From contig NZ_JBHLTP010000003.1 of NCBI RefSeq assembly GCF_042434395.1, positions 124,001 through 188,000 on the forward strand: DNA of 64,000 nucleotides, given 5' to 3'. The stretch's first letter is position 1; each line of letters opens with the position of its first letter. Shown here piece by piece: positions 1 to 7,476 of the stretch. A model generated the notes under the pieces. That model did not search any database, was not told where the DNA came from, and saw only the letters and a program-made list of their open reading frames with translations. The DNA is from Pontibacillus salicampi. GTDB taxonomy: Bacteria > Bacillota > Bacilli > Bacillales > BH030062. A program made the position numbers and the translations under genes.

Positions 1-130
1 CCTTCACTTTGTAACCACTATTCCTACCTACCTCCTAAAATCGTTGAAAAAGGACTTGCGCGTGGATAATAAATCATGTATTCTATAAAAAGTCATGTGG
101 AAAAGCCGATTAGGATTATTGGGGATATCG

Positions 131-159
131 TTGACATACTACTAGCCACGTGTTATATT
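131..159 (+). promoter_or_regulatory. sigma-A promoter of the infC operon
   Basis: TTGACA (131-136) and TATATT (154-159) are separated by 17 bp, a near-consensus housekeeping promoter. Transcription would start near 166, just before the structured leader of infC. The 130 bases before it hold no gene that I can see. Confidence 0.8.
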
Positions 160-184
160 AGTAAAAGTGAAATTAAATATTGGT

Positions 185-310
185 CAAAGACAAGTAGAAG
201 CACCCGCTTCTCACCTGATTGACGTTCTTACTGAACAGTTGACGGGTTTCCAATCTTGAACGTGAATGGGAGACGTGTGGGTGCAGTATGTACCGACACT
301 TTTTTAATGT
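185..310 (+). promoter_or_regulatory. L20-type ribosomal protein leader with attenuator
   Basis: The untranslated leader before infC holds conserved-looking blocks (CTCACCTGATTGACG, GTTGACGGGTTTCC) that I associate with the infC-rpmI-rplT leader of Bacillus, where ribosomal protein L20 binds and promotes premature termination. A hairpin with arms 275-285 and 289-299 followed by six T (from 300) is the expected attenuator. The leader identity rests on memory of the B. subtilis family; the hairpin with its U-tract is seen directly. Confidence 0.7.
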
Positions 311-385
311 TTACATTCCAGAATGAGCATATAACTTGTCGAGACTAAAATAGTATTTTTATCTAAACCCTGGAGGTGGCTGGTT

Positions 386-904
386 ATTAGCAAAGAAATG
401 ATCGTCAATGACAAAATCCGTGCTCGTGAAGTACGCCTTATTGATGCAAACGGTGATCAATTAGGTGTCAAAACAAAGAGCGAAGCGTTGGATATCGCTG
501 AGAAAGCTAATCTTGATCTAGTAATGGTTGCTCCAAACGCAAAACCACCTGTCTGTCGTATTATGGACTACGGTAAGTATCGTTTTGAGCAGCAAAAGAA
601 AGAGAAAGAACAGCGTAAAAATCAAAAGGTAATTAACGTGAAGGAAGTACGTTTAAGTCCTGGTATTGAAGAGCATGACTTTAATACAAAACTTCGTAAC
701 GCACGTAAATTCCTTTCTAAAGGCGATAAAGTGAAAGCGACTATCCGCTTCCGCGGACGCGCAATCACCCACAAAGAGCTAGGACAAGAGGTTCTAGATC
801 GTATGGCACAAGAATGTAAAGACCTATCTACGGTTGAAACAAAGCCTAAGATGGAAGGTCGTAATATGTTTATGATGCTTGCTCCAGTTAACGAAAAGCA
901 GTAA
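386..904 (+). CDS. infC: Translation initiation factor IF-3 (ATT start)
   Basis: IF-3 binds the 30S subunit, keeps subunits apart and checks start-codon and initiator-tRNA pairing. The 172-residue protein has the N-terminal domain, the basic linker rich in KKEKEQRKNQK, and a C-terminal domain with the RLSPGIEEHDF and KGDKVKATIRFRGRA stretches. I place the start at the ATT at 386: GGAGGTGG at 372-379 lies at proper spacing, whereas the first ATG (398) is over 20 bases from it. An AUU start is a known feature of infC, used for autocontrol by IF-3. It is the first gene of infC-rpmI-rplT under the L20-type leader. Confidence 0.95.
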   Translation: MSKEMIVNDKIRAREVRLIDANGDQLGVKTKSEALDIAEKANLDLVMVAPNAKPPVCRIMDYGKYRFEQQKKEKEQRKNQKVINVKEVRLSPGIEEHDFNTKLRNARKFLSKGDKVKATIRFRGRAITHKELGQEVLDRMAQECKDLSTVETKPKMEGRNMFMMLAPVNEKQ

Positions 905-948
905 TGGAGTAGAAAGCAGCAACCAATAGCTTAAAGGAGGAACTACTT

Positions 949-1146
949 ATGCCAAAGATGAAGACTCATAAAGGTTCTCAAAAACGTTTTTCTAAAACGG
1001 GTAGCGGTAAGGTGAAACGTTCCCACGCTTTTACAAGCCACTTATTCGCTAACAAGCCTCAAAAAACAAAGCGTAAGCTACGTAAAGCTACCATTGTAGA
1101 CCGCAGTGATTACAAGCGTATTAAAAGTATGCTACCGAAGAAATAA
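949..1146 (+). CDS. rpmI: 50S ribosomal protein L35
   Basis: A small, very basic 65-residue protein of the large ribosomal subunit, opening MPKMKTHKGSQKRF as L35 proteins do and ending in two lysines. A perfect AAAGGAGG lies at 933-940. It sits between infC and rplT, the standard bacterial order, and shares their leader-controlled transcript. Confidence 0.97.
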   Translation: MPKMKTHKGSQKRFSKTGSGKVKRSHAFTSHLFANKPQKTKRKLRKATIVDRSDYKRIKSMLPKK

Positions 1147-1187
1147 GCAAAGCACGACAATAGATATTTTTACAGGAGGGAACTATT

Positions 1188-1544
1188 ATGGCACGTGTTA
1201 AAGGTGGAACAGTTACACGCCAACGTCGTAACCGAGTATTAAAGCTCGCTAAAGGTTATTATGGTTCGAAACATGCTTTATTCAAACAAGCAAAACAGCA
1301 GGTAATGAAATCAGGTCAGTATGCATACCGTGACCGTCGTCAAAGAAAACGTGATTTCCGTCGTCTATGGATTGCACGTATTAACGCAGCGGCTCGTATG
1401 AACGACATCTCTTACAGCCGTCTAATGCACGGTCTTAAGCAAGCTGGTATTGAAGTTAACCGTAAAATGCTTGCAGACCTAGCAGTTACAGATGAAAAAG
1501 GTTTCGCAAACCTTGTAGAGCAAGCAAAAACTGCTCTTAAATAA
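1188..1544 (+). CDS. rplT: 50S ribosomal protein L20
   Basis: L20 (118 residues) is an early assembly protein of the 50S subunit that binds 23S rRNA; in Bacillus it also represses its own operon through the leader upstream of infC. The N-terminal half is strongly basic (RVKGGTVTRQRRNRVLKLAKGY, then RDRRQRKRDFRRLWIARINAA), typical of the family. An AGGAGGG ribosome binding site precedes the ATG. A terminator follows immediately. Confidence 0.97.
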   Translation: MARVKGGTVTRQRRNRVLKLAKGYYGSKHALFKQAKQQVMKSGQYAYRDRRQRKRDFRRLWIARINAAARMNDISYSRLMHGLKQAGIEVNRKMLADLAVTDEKGFANLVEQAKTALK

Positions 1545-1555
1545 ATAAGGCAACG

Positions 1556-1589
1556 AAGTCATTCCTTTTTATGGGGATGGCTTTTTTTG
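1556..1589 (+). terminator. Terminator after rplT
   Basis: The arms AGTCATTCC and GGGGATGGCT pair (with G-U pairs) and are followed by seven T. It closes the infC-rpmI-rplT transcript. Confidence 0.8.
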
Positions 1590-1658
1590 TATAGAACTGG
1601 CAGCCCCTTGTTTGGAATATAAAGAATAGGTGGTGCTCCCAGGTAAGGGGGGATTAGC

Positions 1659-1928
1659 ATGATAGTTGTTTTCTATCTATTGATTATTAATGTTGTTGGA
1701 TTTATTTCTATGGGATATGATAAGCGAAAAGCTCAGCAACATGAGTGGCGTGTACCTGAGAACAAATTATGGTTGATTGCTTGGATAGGGGGAGCGATAG
1801 GGAGTTGGCTTGGAATGAGTGTATTTCACCATAAAACAAAGCATACGACGTTTGTGGTAGGAATGCCGATCCTCCTTATCATCCATATCATTCTTTACTT
1901 TGTCATAAAGGCTCGTCTCTTGTCATAA
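1659..1928 (+). CDS. ysdA: DUF1294 membrane protein (YsdA-like)
   Basis: An 89-residue membrane protein of the DUF1294 family; its biochemical function is unknown. Three hydrophobic segments (about 2-18, 38-55 and 66-85) flank the family signature GYDKRKAQ...RVPE and the second conserved stretch GGAIGSWLGM with HHKTKH after it. In B. subtilis ysdA also follows rplT, which supports the name. AAGGGGGG precedes the ATG. Confidence 0.85.
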   Translation: MIVVFYLLIINVVGFISMGYDKRKAQQHEWRVPENKLWLIAWIGGAIGSWLGMSVFHHKTKHTTFVVGMPILLIIHIILYFVIKARLLS

Positions 1929-1970
1929 GCATGTAATAGACCGCTGACTGCCAGGGGAGGAGGACTATAT

Positions 1971-2549
1971 GTGCAGCAATTAGGAGCACTTGTGATGACT
2001 ATCGTAGAAGCTAGCGGCTTGTTTGCTCCGTTATTGTTCATTAGCTTTCATTTACTTCGTCCTTTATTATTTCTGCCTGTTGCTTTTATTTGTATATCTG
2101 GCGGAGTTATGTTTGGAACTGTAACAGGTTCTATTTATTCTGTCGTCGGAGTTACCTTGTCAAGCCTGTTGTTTTATAAGATGAGTGAGTGGATGCCGAA
2201 AACCCTTAAAAAGCTTGTCTCTTTAAAGCATAAATTCTTTGGCAAGCATTCATCTTTTTCCAGAGGTCAAATTGCTATTTTGCGCTTAGTTCCGTTCATT
2301 CATTTTCATTTAATATCCTTGTGTATTATTGAGATGTCTACTAATTTTCGTGACTATATGAAGACCTCTTTCTTGACTAATATACCTTTAGCGGTATTAT
2401 ACACTTCTGTTGGTCAATGGGTATCAAGCTTATCACCCATTATTATGGCTGCAGTGCTCGTTTCGTTTCTGCCACTGTTCTATATTCTACGTAAAAAGGA
2501 AATCGTTATTAAGTGGGCGGATTTCTTTGCAGCTGAAGGTGCGAAATAA
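1971..2549 (+). CDS. TVP38/TMEM64 (VTT-domain) family membrane protein
   Basis: A 192-residue protein with about five hydrophobic segments. The glycine-rich GGVMFGTVTGSIYSVVG stretch and the later RLVPFIHFHLIS segment match the DedA/TVP38 superfamily, whose re-entrant helices carry an arginine-proline motif; members are linked to lipid scrambling or transport. The GTG at 1971 is chosen because GGGGAGGAGG lies just upstream; the overlapping ATG (1969) is in another frame and stops at once. B. subtilis YtxB is a likely relative, but I do not assign the name. Substrate unknown. Confidence 0.7.
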   Translation: MQQLGALVMTIVEASGLFAPLLFISFHLLRPLLFLPVAFICISGGVMFGTVTGSIYSVVGVTLSSLLFYKMSEWMPKTLKKLVSLKHKFFGKHSSFSRGQIAILRLVPFIHFHLISLCIIEMSTNFRDYMKTSFLTNIPLAVLYTSVGQWVSSLSPIIMAAVLVSFLPLFYILRKKEIVIKWADFFAAEGAK

Positions 2550-2556
2550 GTTTCTT

Positions 2557-2583
2557 AACGTCTGTGCTAACAGACGTTTTTTA
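2557..2583 (+). terminator. Terminator after the TVP38-family gene
   Basis: Perfect arms AACGTCTGT and ACAGACGTT with a short loop, followed by a T-run. Confidence 0.85.
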
Positions 2584-2703
2584 TGTTAGTACTATGTTAT
2601 TCTATTCAGAGTAAGGCGTCTCCCTGAGAAACAGGTACATCCTGTTATGTAACTTTGCTTATGTCTTCATTAAACATACAATATAAGGTTGGAGTGATGT
2701 AAC

Positions 2704-3465
2704 ATGTTGCATTTATTACAAAAAAACGATGAGCCTGCCCTTCTTCATCTACTGGAAAAGGACAAGATACATAATCTTCCCTTCTATGGGTATCTCCCTT
2801 ATTTGTCTAATATCGACAGCCGGTTTGGGTTTTATGGAAAATATAAAGAGGATCAATTAATAGCGGCTGTTTATTTTAGCCCTTATAACATGGGGGTAGC
2901 TATAGAGGAAGAAGGCATCATACACGAAGTTTATGACTTATTGGTCACGCTTCCTTCCACGTTTTTGTATGGCAGAAAAGATATTTTGGAAAAAATGGGT
3001 GAATTTCCGTATCGTAGTCCTCATCCTTATGCTTATGGATATTTAACACCATTAGAAGATGAGTTTAACGAGAGGGTAGCGGCTCAGGCGACTTTTAATG
3101 ACAAGCAGCAGCTCTTATCCTTTTATGAAGGGAAAAATATTCAACTAGAGCTAGCGGAATTACTGGATAGCCTGTTAGCACAGGGGAATGTGTTCGTAGT
3201 TAGAAACGAAGCTGGGACAATAGCGTCGGCGGCCATTGCTCATTCTGAAACAGAAGAATATGCATTAATAGGGGCAGTTTACACCAATGAGGATGATGGA
3301 GGCAAGGGGTACGCAGGAGCAGTTGTGCAAGCATTACGAGTTCATTTGTCTCATAAAGGTATTACACCGTTTTTATTTTATGAGGCTGATAAAAAACAAC
3401 TAGAACATTTTTACGAAAAGCTTTCTTTTGAGAAAGTGGCTGACTATGTAATGTGGCATGACTAA
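2704..3465 (+). CDS. GNAT-family N-acetyltransferase
   Basis: A 253-residue protein. The C-terminal half has the GNAT pattern: a beta strand with AAIAHSETEEYALIGAVYT, then an acetyl-CoA pyrophosphate-binding loop DDGGKGYAGAVVQAL (relaxed Q/RxxGxG/A), then FLFYEADKKQLEHFYEKLSFEKV, the usual final strand-helix. The N-terminal half is a poorly conserved domain, as in two-domain GNATs. The acceptor substrate cannot be read from sequence. It stands alone between a terminator and the convergent ysdB. Confidence 0.7.
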   Translation: MLHLLQKNDEPALLHLLEKDKIHNLPFYGYLPYLSNIDSRFGFYGKYKEDQLIAAVYFSPYNMGVAIEEEGIIHEVYDLLVTLPSTFLYGRKDILEKMGEFPYRSPHPYAYGYLTPLEDEFNERVAAQATFNDKQQLLSFYEGKNIQLELAELLDSLLAQGNVFVVRNEAGTIASAAIAHSETEEYALIGAVYTNEDDGGKGYAGAVVQALRVHLSHKGITPFLFYEADKKQLEHFYEKLSFEKVADYVMWHD

Positions 3466-3491
3466 GGCTCCTTCAAGGACCCTTAGTCATG
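3457..3491. repeat. Long hairpin shared by two convergent gene ends
   Basis: The 11-base arms CATGACTAAGG (3457-3467) and CCTTAGTCATG (3481-3491) are perfectly complementary, with an inner TCCT/AGGA pair. The element includes the last codons of the GNAT gene and the stop of ysdB on the other strand. It lacks a T-run on either side, so it may block processing or read-through without being a classical terminator. Confidence 0.6.
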
Positions 3492-3876
3492 TAAGCAATA
3501 ATTGATCAATTGGATTCTTCCATTCTATTTTTGCGTGAGGATAGTGAATAAGAATTTCCTTTTCTAAGAAATACAAATCTTGTCTATCAAAACCTTTAAG
3601 CTTATTAGGGTGCTTTGTCCAAATGGCTATGGAGACGACTTCAAAGGAGTCTTCTGTTGTCCCTAGGTATTTTTCTCCTTCGAACAAAACCCCCTTGTAT
3701 GTGATTAGGAAATTTTTCTTTACATTATCTACATCATCATAGTAATAAAATTGTTTTTTTTCTTGAGCTAATTCCAGTTTTCGTTTAGGATTCATGACAT
3801 ATTTATAAGCTGTATAAATAAGTAATACCATCGCAATAAATATTAACAGGCGAAGCACTAGAATAATCACGGGCAA
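3487..3876 (-). CDS. ysdB: YsdB-like membrane-anchored protein
   Basis: About 129 residues: one N-terminal membrane helix (LPVIILVLRLLIFIAMVLL), then a soluble domain with NPKRKLELAQEKKQF, TYKGVLFEGEKYLGTT and YPHAKIEWKNPI, which I recognise as YsdB of Bacillus. I chose the TTG at 3876 because it gives a length close to the known protein; GTG at 3870 is the alternative with better spacing from AAAGGGAG. An open frame extends further upstream but that part lacks coding character and overlaps the divergent gene. In B. subtilis ysdB belongs to the sigma-W envelope-stress regulon, matching the promoter seen here. Confidence 0.75.
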   Translation of the reverse strand: MPVIILVLRLLIFIAMVLLIYTAYKYVMNPKRKLELAQEKKQFYYYDDVDNVKKNFLITYKGVLFEGEKYLGTTEDSFEVVSIAIWTKHPNKLKGFDRQDLYFLEKEILIHYPHAKIEWKNPIDQLLLT

Positions 3877-3916
3877 TCTACTCCCTTTAAGCAGGTTTCT
3901 ATTCTGTAGTAGTATG

Positions 3917-3943
3917 TACGTGGACAGGTATGGAAACGTTTCA
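3917..3943 (-). promoter_or_regulatory. Sigma-W-type ECF promoter before ysdB
   Basis: On the minus strand TGAAAC (3943-3938) and CGTA (3920-3917) are separated by 17 bp, the classical sigma-W consensus, about 40 bp upstream of the ysdB start. Known sigma-W control of ysdB in B. subtilis supports the call. Confidence 0.75.
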
Positions 3944-4043
3944 AGTTTTTTACCATAAATAAAAAACTTTTTAGATGGGCCTTTTTTATTTGCTTTTATT
4001 TTCCCTGCTATTACAAAACAATGAATATAGCGGCTAAAAACAA

Positions 4044-4073
4044 TTGGATGCGCTAGAAGAACTCTGACATAAT
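4044..4073 (+). promoter_or_regulatory. Probable promoter of the dUTPase-like gene
   Basis: TTGGAT (4044-4049) and CATAAT (4068-4073), 18 bp apart, lie about 35 bp before the ATG at 4107. The -10 matches in five of six bases, the -35 in three. Confidence 0.4.
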
Positions 4074-4106
4074 AGAGAGGAGTATATAAAGAAAAGGGGC
4101 TTCGAC

Positions 4107-4595
4107 ATGAATTGGAAGGAATTATTTCAAATGCAGCAGCAGCTGGATCAACGAATAGAAGAAGAGCATCACCTAACTGATCAAGACCTTTTCTCGAAAA
4201 AAGTGATGGCACTATTTGTAGAGCTTGGAGAATTGGCAAATGAAACGAGATGCTTCAAATTTTGGAGCAGTAAACCTGCAAAAGAACAGAAGGTTATTTT
4301 AGAGGAATATGTGGATGGGCTGCATTTCATCCTCTCGTTAGGACTAGAAAAACAATTATCCTTTCAGGGGACAGGAACCATGCTTGACAAAGAGGAAGAT
4401 ACGACCACTCAATTCCATAAAGTACTTGGAGAGCTTCACCTTTTTCAGCAATCTCCAACCTCTACTCATTATGAGCAGCTATTTTATGAGTTTCTACGAT
4501 TAGGAAAAACGCTTGGATTTGAAGAAGGAGAAATTCAAGAGGCATATTATTTGAAGAATGAGGTCAATCACCAGAGGCAGGATCAAGGGTATTAA
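4107..4595 (+). CDS. dUTPase_2 / all-alpha NTP pyrophosphatase
   Basis: A 162-residue, helix-rich protein. The two metal-binding helices of the all-alpha NTP pyrophosphohydrolases are visible: KVMALFVELGELANETRCFKFW (ExxE-type, about residues 33-54) and EEYVDGLHFILSLGLE (ExxD-type, about 71-86). This pattern matches the dimeric dUTP diphosphatase family, which hydrolyses dUTP to dUMP and keeps uracil out of DNA. Exact substrate preference is inferred. It is divergent from ysdB and followed by ysdC. Confidence 0.75.
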   Translation: MNWKELFQMQQQLDQRIEEEHHLTDQDLFSKKVMALFVELGELANETRCFKFWSSKPAKEQKVILEEYVDGLHFILSLGLEKQLSFQGTGTMLDKEEDTTTQFHKVLGELHLFQQSPTSTHYEQLFYEFLRLGKTLGFEEGEIQEAYYLKNEVNHQRQDQGY

Positions 4596-4605
4596 ATATA
4601 TTCTT

Positions 4606-4634
4606 TTGTTAAACTTAGGAAATATAGATATAAT
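4606..4634 (+). promoter_or_regulatory. Sigma-A promoter before ysdC
   Basis: TTGTTA (4606-4611), a 17-bp spacer and a perfect TATAAT (4629-4634), about 35 bp before the start codon. Confidence 0.55.
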
Positions 4635-4669
4635 AACAAATAATATCTTGTGTATAAGGAGGATCAATC

Positions 4670-5755
4670 ATGACAAAATGGGATGATACATTGTCCATGT
4701 TGAAAGATTTAACAGATGCGAAAGGGATTCCCGGCAACGAGAGAGAGCCGCGGGATGTCATGAAGAAGTACATAACACCTTACGCTGATGAAGTATATAC
4801 CGACAACCTTGGCAGCTTAATAGCAAAAAAAGTTGGTGAGGAAAACGGCCCGAAAATTATGGTTGCAGGCCATTTAGATGAAGTAGGCTTCATGGTTACG
4901 AGAATCGATGATCATGGATTTATATACTTTCAAACAGTTGGTGGCTGGTGGAATCAGGTAATGCTGGCTCAACGAGTTACCATCATGACAAGAAAAGGAG
5001 AGCTAACTGGTGTAATTGGATCCAAACCACCTCACATTCTATCTGCTGAGCAGAGAAAGAAACCAGTAGAAATAAAAGACATGTTTATCGATATTGGTGC
5101 TGCTTCAAGAGAAGAGGCCAAGGAATTCGGAGTTACTCCAGGAGATGCTATTGTTCCATATTTTGAATTTACGCAAATGCCAAATGAGAAGATGCTTTTA
5201 GCGAAGGCATGGGATAATAGAATTGGCTGTGCCATTGCAATTGAAGTGCTTCGTAGACTAAAAACAGAAAACCATCCTAATATCGTTTATGGTGTAGGAA
5301 CCTCTCAAGAAGAAGTAGGTACAAGAGGGGCAAAGACATCTACGAATGCCATTAACCCGGATATCGGGTTTGCTGTGGATGTTGGTATTGCGGGAGACAC
5401 ACCAGGTGTATCAGATAAAGAAGCAGCCAGTAATATGGGAGAAGGCCCTCAAATTATTCTGTATGATGCTTCCCTAGTATCTCATAAAGGTTTAAGAGAT
5501 TACGTAGTGGATACTGCGGAAGAAAATGATATTCCATATCAGTACGATGTTCTAGCGGGCGGAGCTACAGATGGAGGTTCAATCCATTTAACAGCAGAAG
5601 GAGTGCCGGCTTTAGCCATTACTATTGCGACTCGCTATATTCATACCCATGCAGCGATGCTTCATCGAGATGATTTTGAACATGCTGTAGAGTTGCTAGT
5701 CCACGTCATCAAGGGACTAGATAGTGACAAAGTAAAGGAAATAACATTTTCATAA
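4670..5755 (+). CDS. ysdC: M42 family metallo-aminopeptidase
   Basis: A 361-residue di-metal peptidase of the M42 (glutamyl aminopeptidase/endoglucanase-like) family. Metal and catalytic residues are visible in order: AGHLDEVG (H68, D70), AWDNRIG (D182), SQEEVGTRG (E214, E215), AVDVGIAGDTPG (D237) and YIHTHAA (about H325). The length is normal for the family. These enzymes trim N-terminal residues from peptides in the cytoplasm. It follows its own promoter, has an AAGGAGG site, and a terminator closes it. B. subtilis ysdC lies in the same neighbourhood. Confidence 0.9.
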   Translation: MTKWDDTLSMLKDLTDAKGIPGNEREPRDVMKKYITPYADEVYTDNLGSLIAKKVGEENGPKIMVAGHLDEVGFMVTRIDDHGFIYFQTVGGWWNQVMLAQRVTIMTRKGELTGVIGSKPPHILSAEQRKKPVEIKDMFIDIGAASREEAKEFGVTPGDAIVPYFEFTQMPNEKMLLAKAWDNRIGCAIAIEVLRRLKTENHPNIVYGVGTSQEEVGTRGAKTSTNAINPDIGFAVDVGIAGDTPGVSDKEAASNMGEGPQIILYDASLVSHKGLRDYVVDTAEENDIPYQYDVLAGGATDGGSIHLTAEGVPALAITIATRYIHTHAAMLHRDDFEHAVELLVHVIKGLDSDKVKEITFS

Positions 5756-5765
5756 ATGTAAACGA

Positions 5766-5795
5766 GGGAGCATTTCTGCATAGAAATGCTCCTTT
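5766..5795 (+). terminator. Terminator after ysdC
   Basis: Complementary arms GGAGCATTTCT and AGAAATGCTCC with a four-base loop, then TTTG. The U-tract is short. Confidence 0.7.
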
Positions 5796-5923
5796 GTGGT
5801 GTGTGCGGCATGGAGGTGTCGCTTTATGGATAAGACATCTTAACGGTAAAGTTAGTCTCAGTATCCTTTCATCAGAAGGAAATAAAAGCCCTCAGCGATA
5901 GTTAACTATATTTATAATAATAG

Positions 5924-5952
5924 TTGACGATTTAGAAAAAGGGCGTTATAAT
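5924..5952 (+). promoter_or_regulatory. Sigma-A promoter of the cold-shock gene
   Basis: TTGACG (5924-5929), 17-bp spacer, TATAAT (5947-5952). It leaves a 5' untranslated region of about 125 bases, typical of csp mRNAs, whose leaders act as temperature-sensitive structures. Bases 5796-5923 hold no gene that I can see. Confidence 0.8.
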
Positions 5953-6084
5953 AATAATTAATTATTCTTGTTCGATTACGAATGAAGGAAAAAAGTAACT
6001 TGTAAGTGACTTTCGTCTGGAATGAATATGCAGAGCAATAATAGTAATACAATGTGGACTTGATCCACAGCAGGAGGTAACTAT

Positions 6085-6285
6085 ATGTTACAAGGTAATG
6101 TTAAATGGTTTAACGCAGAAAAAGGTTTCGGTTTTATTGAAGTAGAAGGTCAAGACGATGTATTCGTTCATTTCTCTGCTATTCAAGGCGAAGGTTTCAA
6201 AACTCTAGAAGAAAATCAAACAGTTTCTTTCGAAATCGTTGAAGGAAACCGTGGACCACAAGCAGCTAACGTTCAAAAACAATAG
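6085..6285 (+). CDS. Cold-shock protein (CspA/CspB family)
   Basis: A 66-residue single OB-fold protein that binds single-stranded RNA and DNA and melts mRNA structure. RNP1 (KGFGFIEV, 13-20) and RNP2 (VFVHF, 26-30) are both intact, as is the GNVKWFNAEKG opening. It could be cspB, cspC or cspD; sequence alone does not decide. The long leader and strong promoter fit cold induction. AGGAGG precedes the ATG, and a terminator follows. Confidence 0.95.
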   Translation: MLQGNVKWFNAEKGFGFIEVEGQDDVFVHFSAIQGEGFKTLEENQTVSFEIVEGNRGPQAANVQKQ

Positions 6286-6298
6286 TTGTTAACCAACA

Positions 6299-6329
6299 AA
6301 GACTCTCCTACTATAGGGGAGTCTTTTTC
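6299..6329 (+). terminator. Terminator after the cold-shock gene
   Basis: AGACTCTCC and GGGGAGTCT pair around a seven-base loop and are followed by T5. Confidence 0.85.
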
Positions 6330-6395
6330 TGTATATAGGATGCTGACAAGCTCCGTATGCAACAATCAATATTACCATATAAACCTACAATTAAA

Positions 6396-6409
6396 TGAAA
6401 GCGCTTTAT
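6396..6409 (+). promoter_or_regulatory. Candidate cre site (CcpA operator)
   Basis: TGAAAGCGCTTTAT matches the catabolite-responsive consensus TGWAARCGYTWNCW at 13 of 14 positions. It lies 66 bp before the next start codon, so it could mediate carbon catabolite control of the exported protein at 6475. Binding is inferred. Confidence 0.5.
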
Positions 6410-6474
6410 ATGCTCTGGGATGTCTTATTAGTTGGCGAGGATGTTGGATTGAAAAAGTGAAATGGAGGGTTCGA

Positions 6475-6885
6475 ATGAATCGTAAAGCAATATTTCTATA
6501 CGCAGGGATACTGTTTGGATCATATTTCATTTTATTGACGTCAACTGAAAATGGAGAACAGAAGCGAAGTATTGCCAAAACAAATAATTTGTCCTTAGAC
6601 GAACAAGTACTGAACGGAACGGTTCATGATAAGGTTTTGATGATTTCACAGGTTGAGGATGGTTTGATGAATAGTTTTAAGGCTATTGAAGAAGTACAGC
6701 ACACCTATAACAGTGATCATCTAGTGATTACTATAAGAACCAATCTTTCCACTCTCTTATTTACATCGGGGAGTATAGAGGTGAAAAGGATGGAGCAGTA
6801 TGCAGATGAAATCGTAGAACAATATGTAAATGGGCAGTCGTATGATATCGTTATTCGGAGTAGAGATAATACAAGGTTGAATTAA
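6475..6885 (+). CDS. Hypothetical exported/membrane-anchored protein
   Basis: A 136-residue protein of unknown function. Residues 5-20 (AIFLYAGILFGSYFIL) form one hydrophobic segment after a short basic N-terminus, so the remaining approximately 115 residues should be outside the membrane. The soluble part is predicted mixed alpha/beta by eye, with VLMISQVEDGLMNSFKAIEEV and a repeated YDIVIRSRDN end. The ATG at 6475 is chosen for the GGAGG at 6464-6468; an in-frame opening further upstream runs through the previous terminator and is not credible. I do not recognise the family. A cre-like site lies upstream. Confidence 0.6.
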   Translation: MNRKAIFLYAGILFGSYFILLTSTENGEQKRSIAKTNNLSLDEQVLNGTVHDKVLMISQVEDGLMNSFKAIEEVQHTYNSDHLVITIRTNLSTLLFTSGSIEVKRMEQYADEIVEQYVNGQSYDIVIRSRDNTRLN

Positions 6886-7041
6886 TAAGAAAGGACGCCC
6901 GATACTACGTCCCATCAAGCAATGGCAATCAACCAAATGGATGTGTTTCGCTATGTTGGAACGAATTGGCTCGTTTTTTCATCGAGCAGCTCACAATAGC
7001 ATGTATAGATGAGCTTTATTGTATAAGGCCATGACGAAATG

Positions 7042-7072
7042 AGCCCCCTATCCTGTAAACGGAAAGGGAGCT
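7042..7072 (-). terminator. Hairpin downstream of sspI, repeat family member
   Basis: Minus strand AGCTCCCTTTCC...GGATAGGGGGCT forms a long hairpin downstream of sspI. The same 31-base element recurs at 20613-20643 with 28 identical positions. No strong T-run follows on the minus strand, so terminator function is inferred. Confidence 0.5.
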
Positions 7073-7133
7073 TTCACCATAATAAGGTCTTGTGGCTTTC
7101 TCGACAGCCAAGGTATAAACAGTGTAGCACGGT

Positions 7134-7352
7134 CTATTTAGCAGCTTGCTGTACCCCTTGTTCTAAGGTTTCCAGCATTTCTTTCTTTTCAGCTTCATCG
7201 GCATTTTCCCATATAAGCTCAAATAAAACCCCTAATCCAGGAAGCATTTTTTCTTCTCCGCTTTGGATGGCCTCGACAATTGTTGCTTTCAACTGATCTG
7301 TATTATTTCCAGAAACATTTGATAAAATGGCATTACGAAGATTTAAATCCAT
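7134..7352 (-). CDS. sspI: Small acid-soluble spore protein SspI
   Basis: A 72-residue protein opening MDLNLRNAILSNVSGNN and carrying the AIQSGEEKMLPGLGVLFE core that identifies SspI, a minor small acid-soluble protein packed in the dormant spore and made late in the forespore. Two ATG codons occur in tandem; the second (7352) is at better spacing from AGAGGTG and matches the known N-terminus. It is on the minus strand, isolated from its neighbours, as sspI is in B. subtilis next to ysgA. Confidence 0.93.
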   Translation of the reverse strand: MDLNLRNAILSNVSGNNTDQLKATIVEAIQSGEEKMLPGLGVLFELIWENADEAEKKEMLETLEQGVQQAAK

Positions 7353-7476
7353 CATCGCACCTCTTTTCTTTAGACGTTCGGTATGGGCATAGTTTGACCA
7401 AGCGTACTAGAAATATGTATGATGGATTAGATTTCATAACTTATGGGACATAATAGAGGATAGAGGATGAGCGACT

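Noticed and set aside
3877..4239. A long N-terminal extension of ysdB on the minus strand
   Set aside because: It would run across the sigma-W promoter and 130 bases into the divergent dUTPase-like gene, and its sequence lacks the features of the family.
6286..6474. Upstream extension of the exported protein gene
   Set aside because: It would begin in the terminator of the cold-shock gene; the GGAGG site points to ATG 6475.
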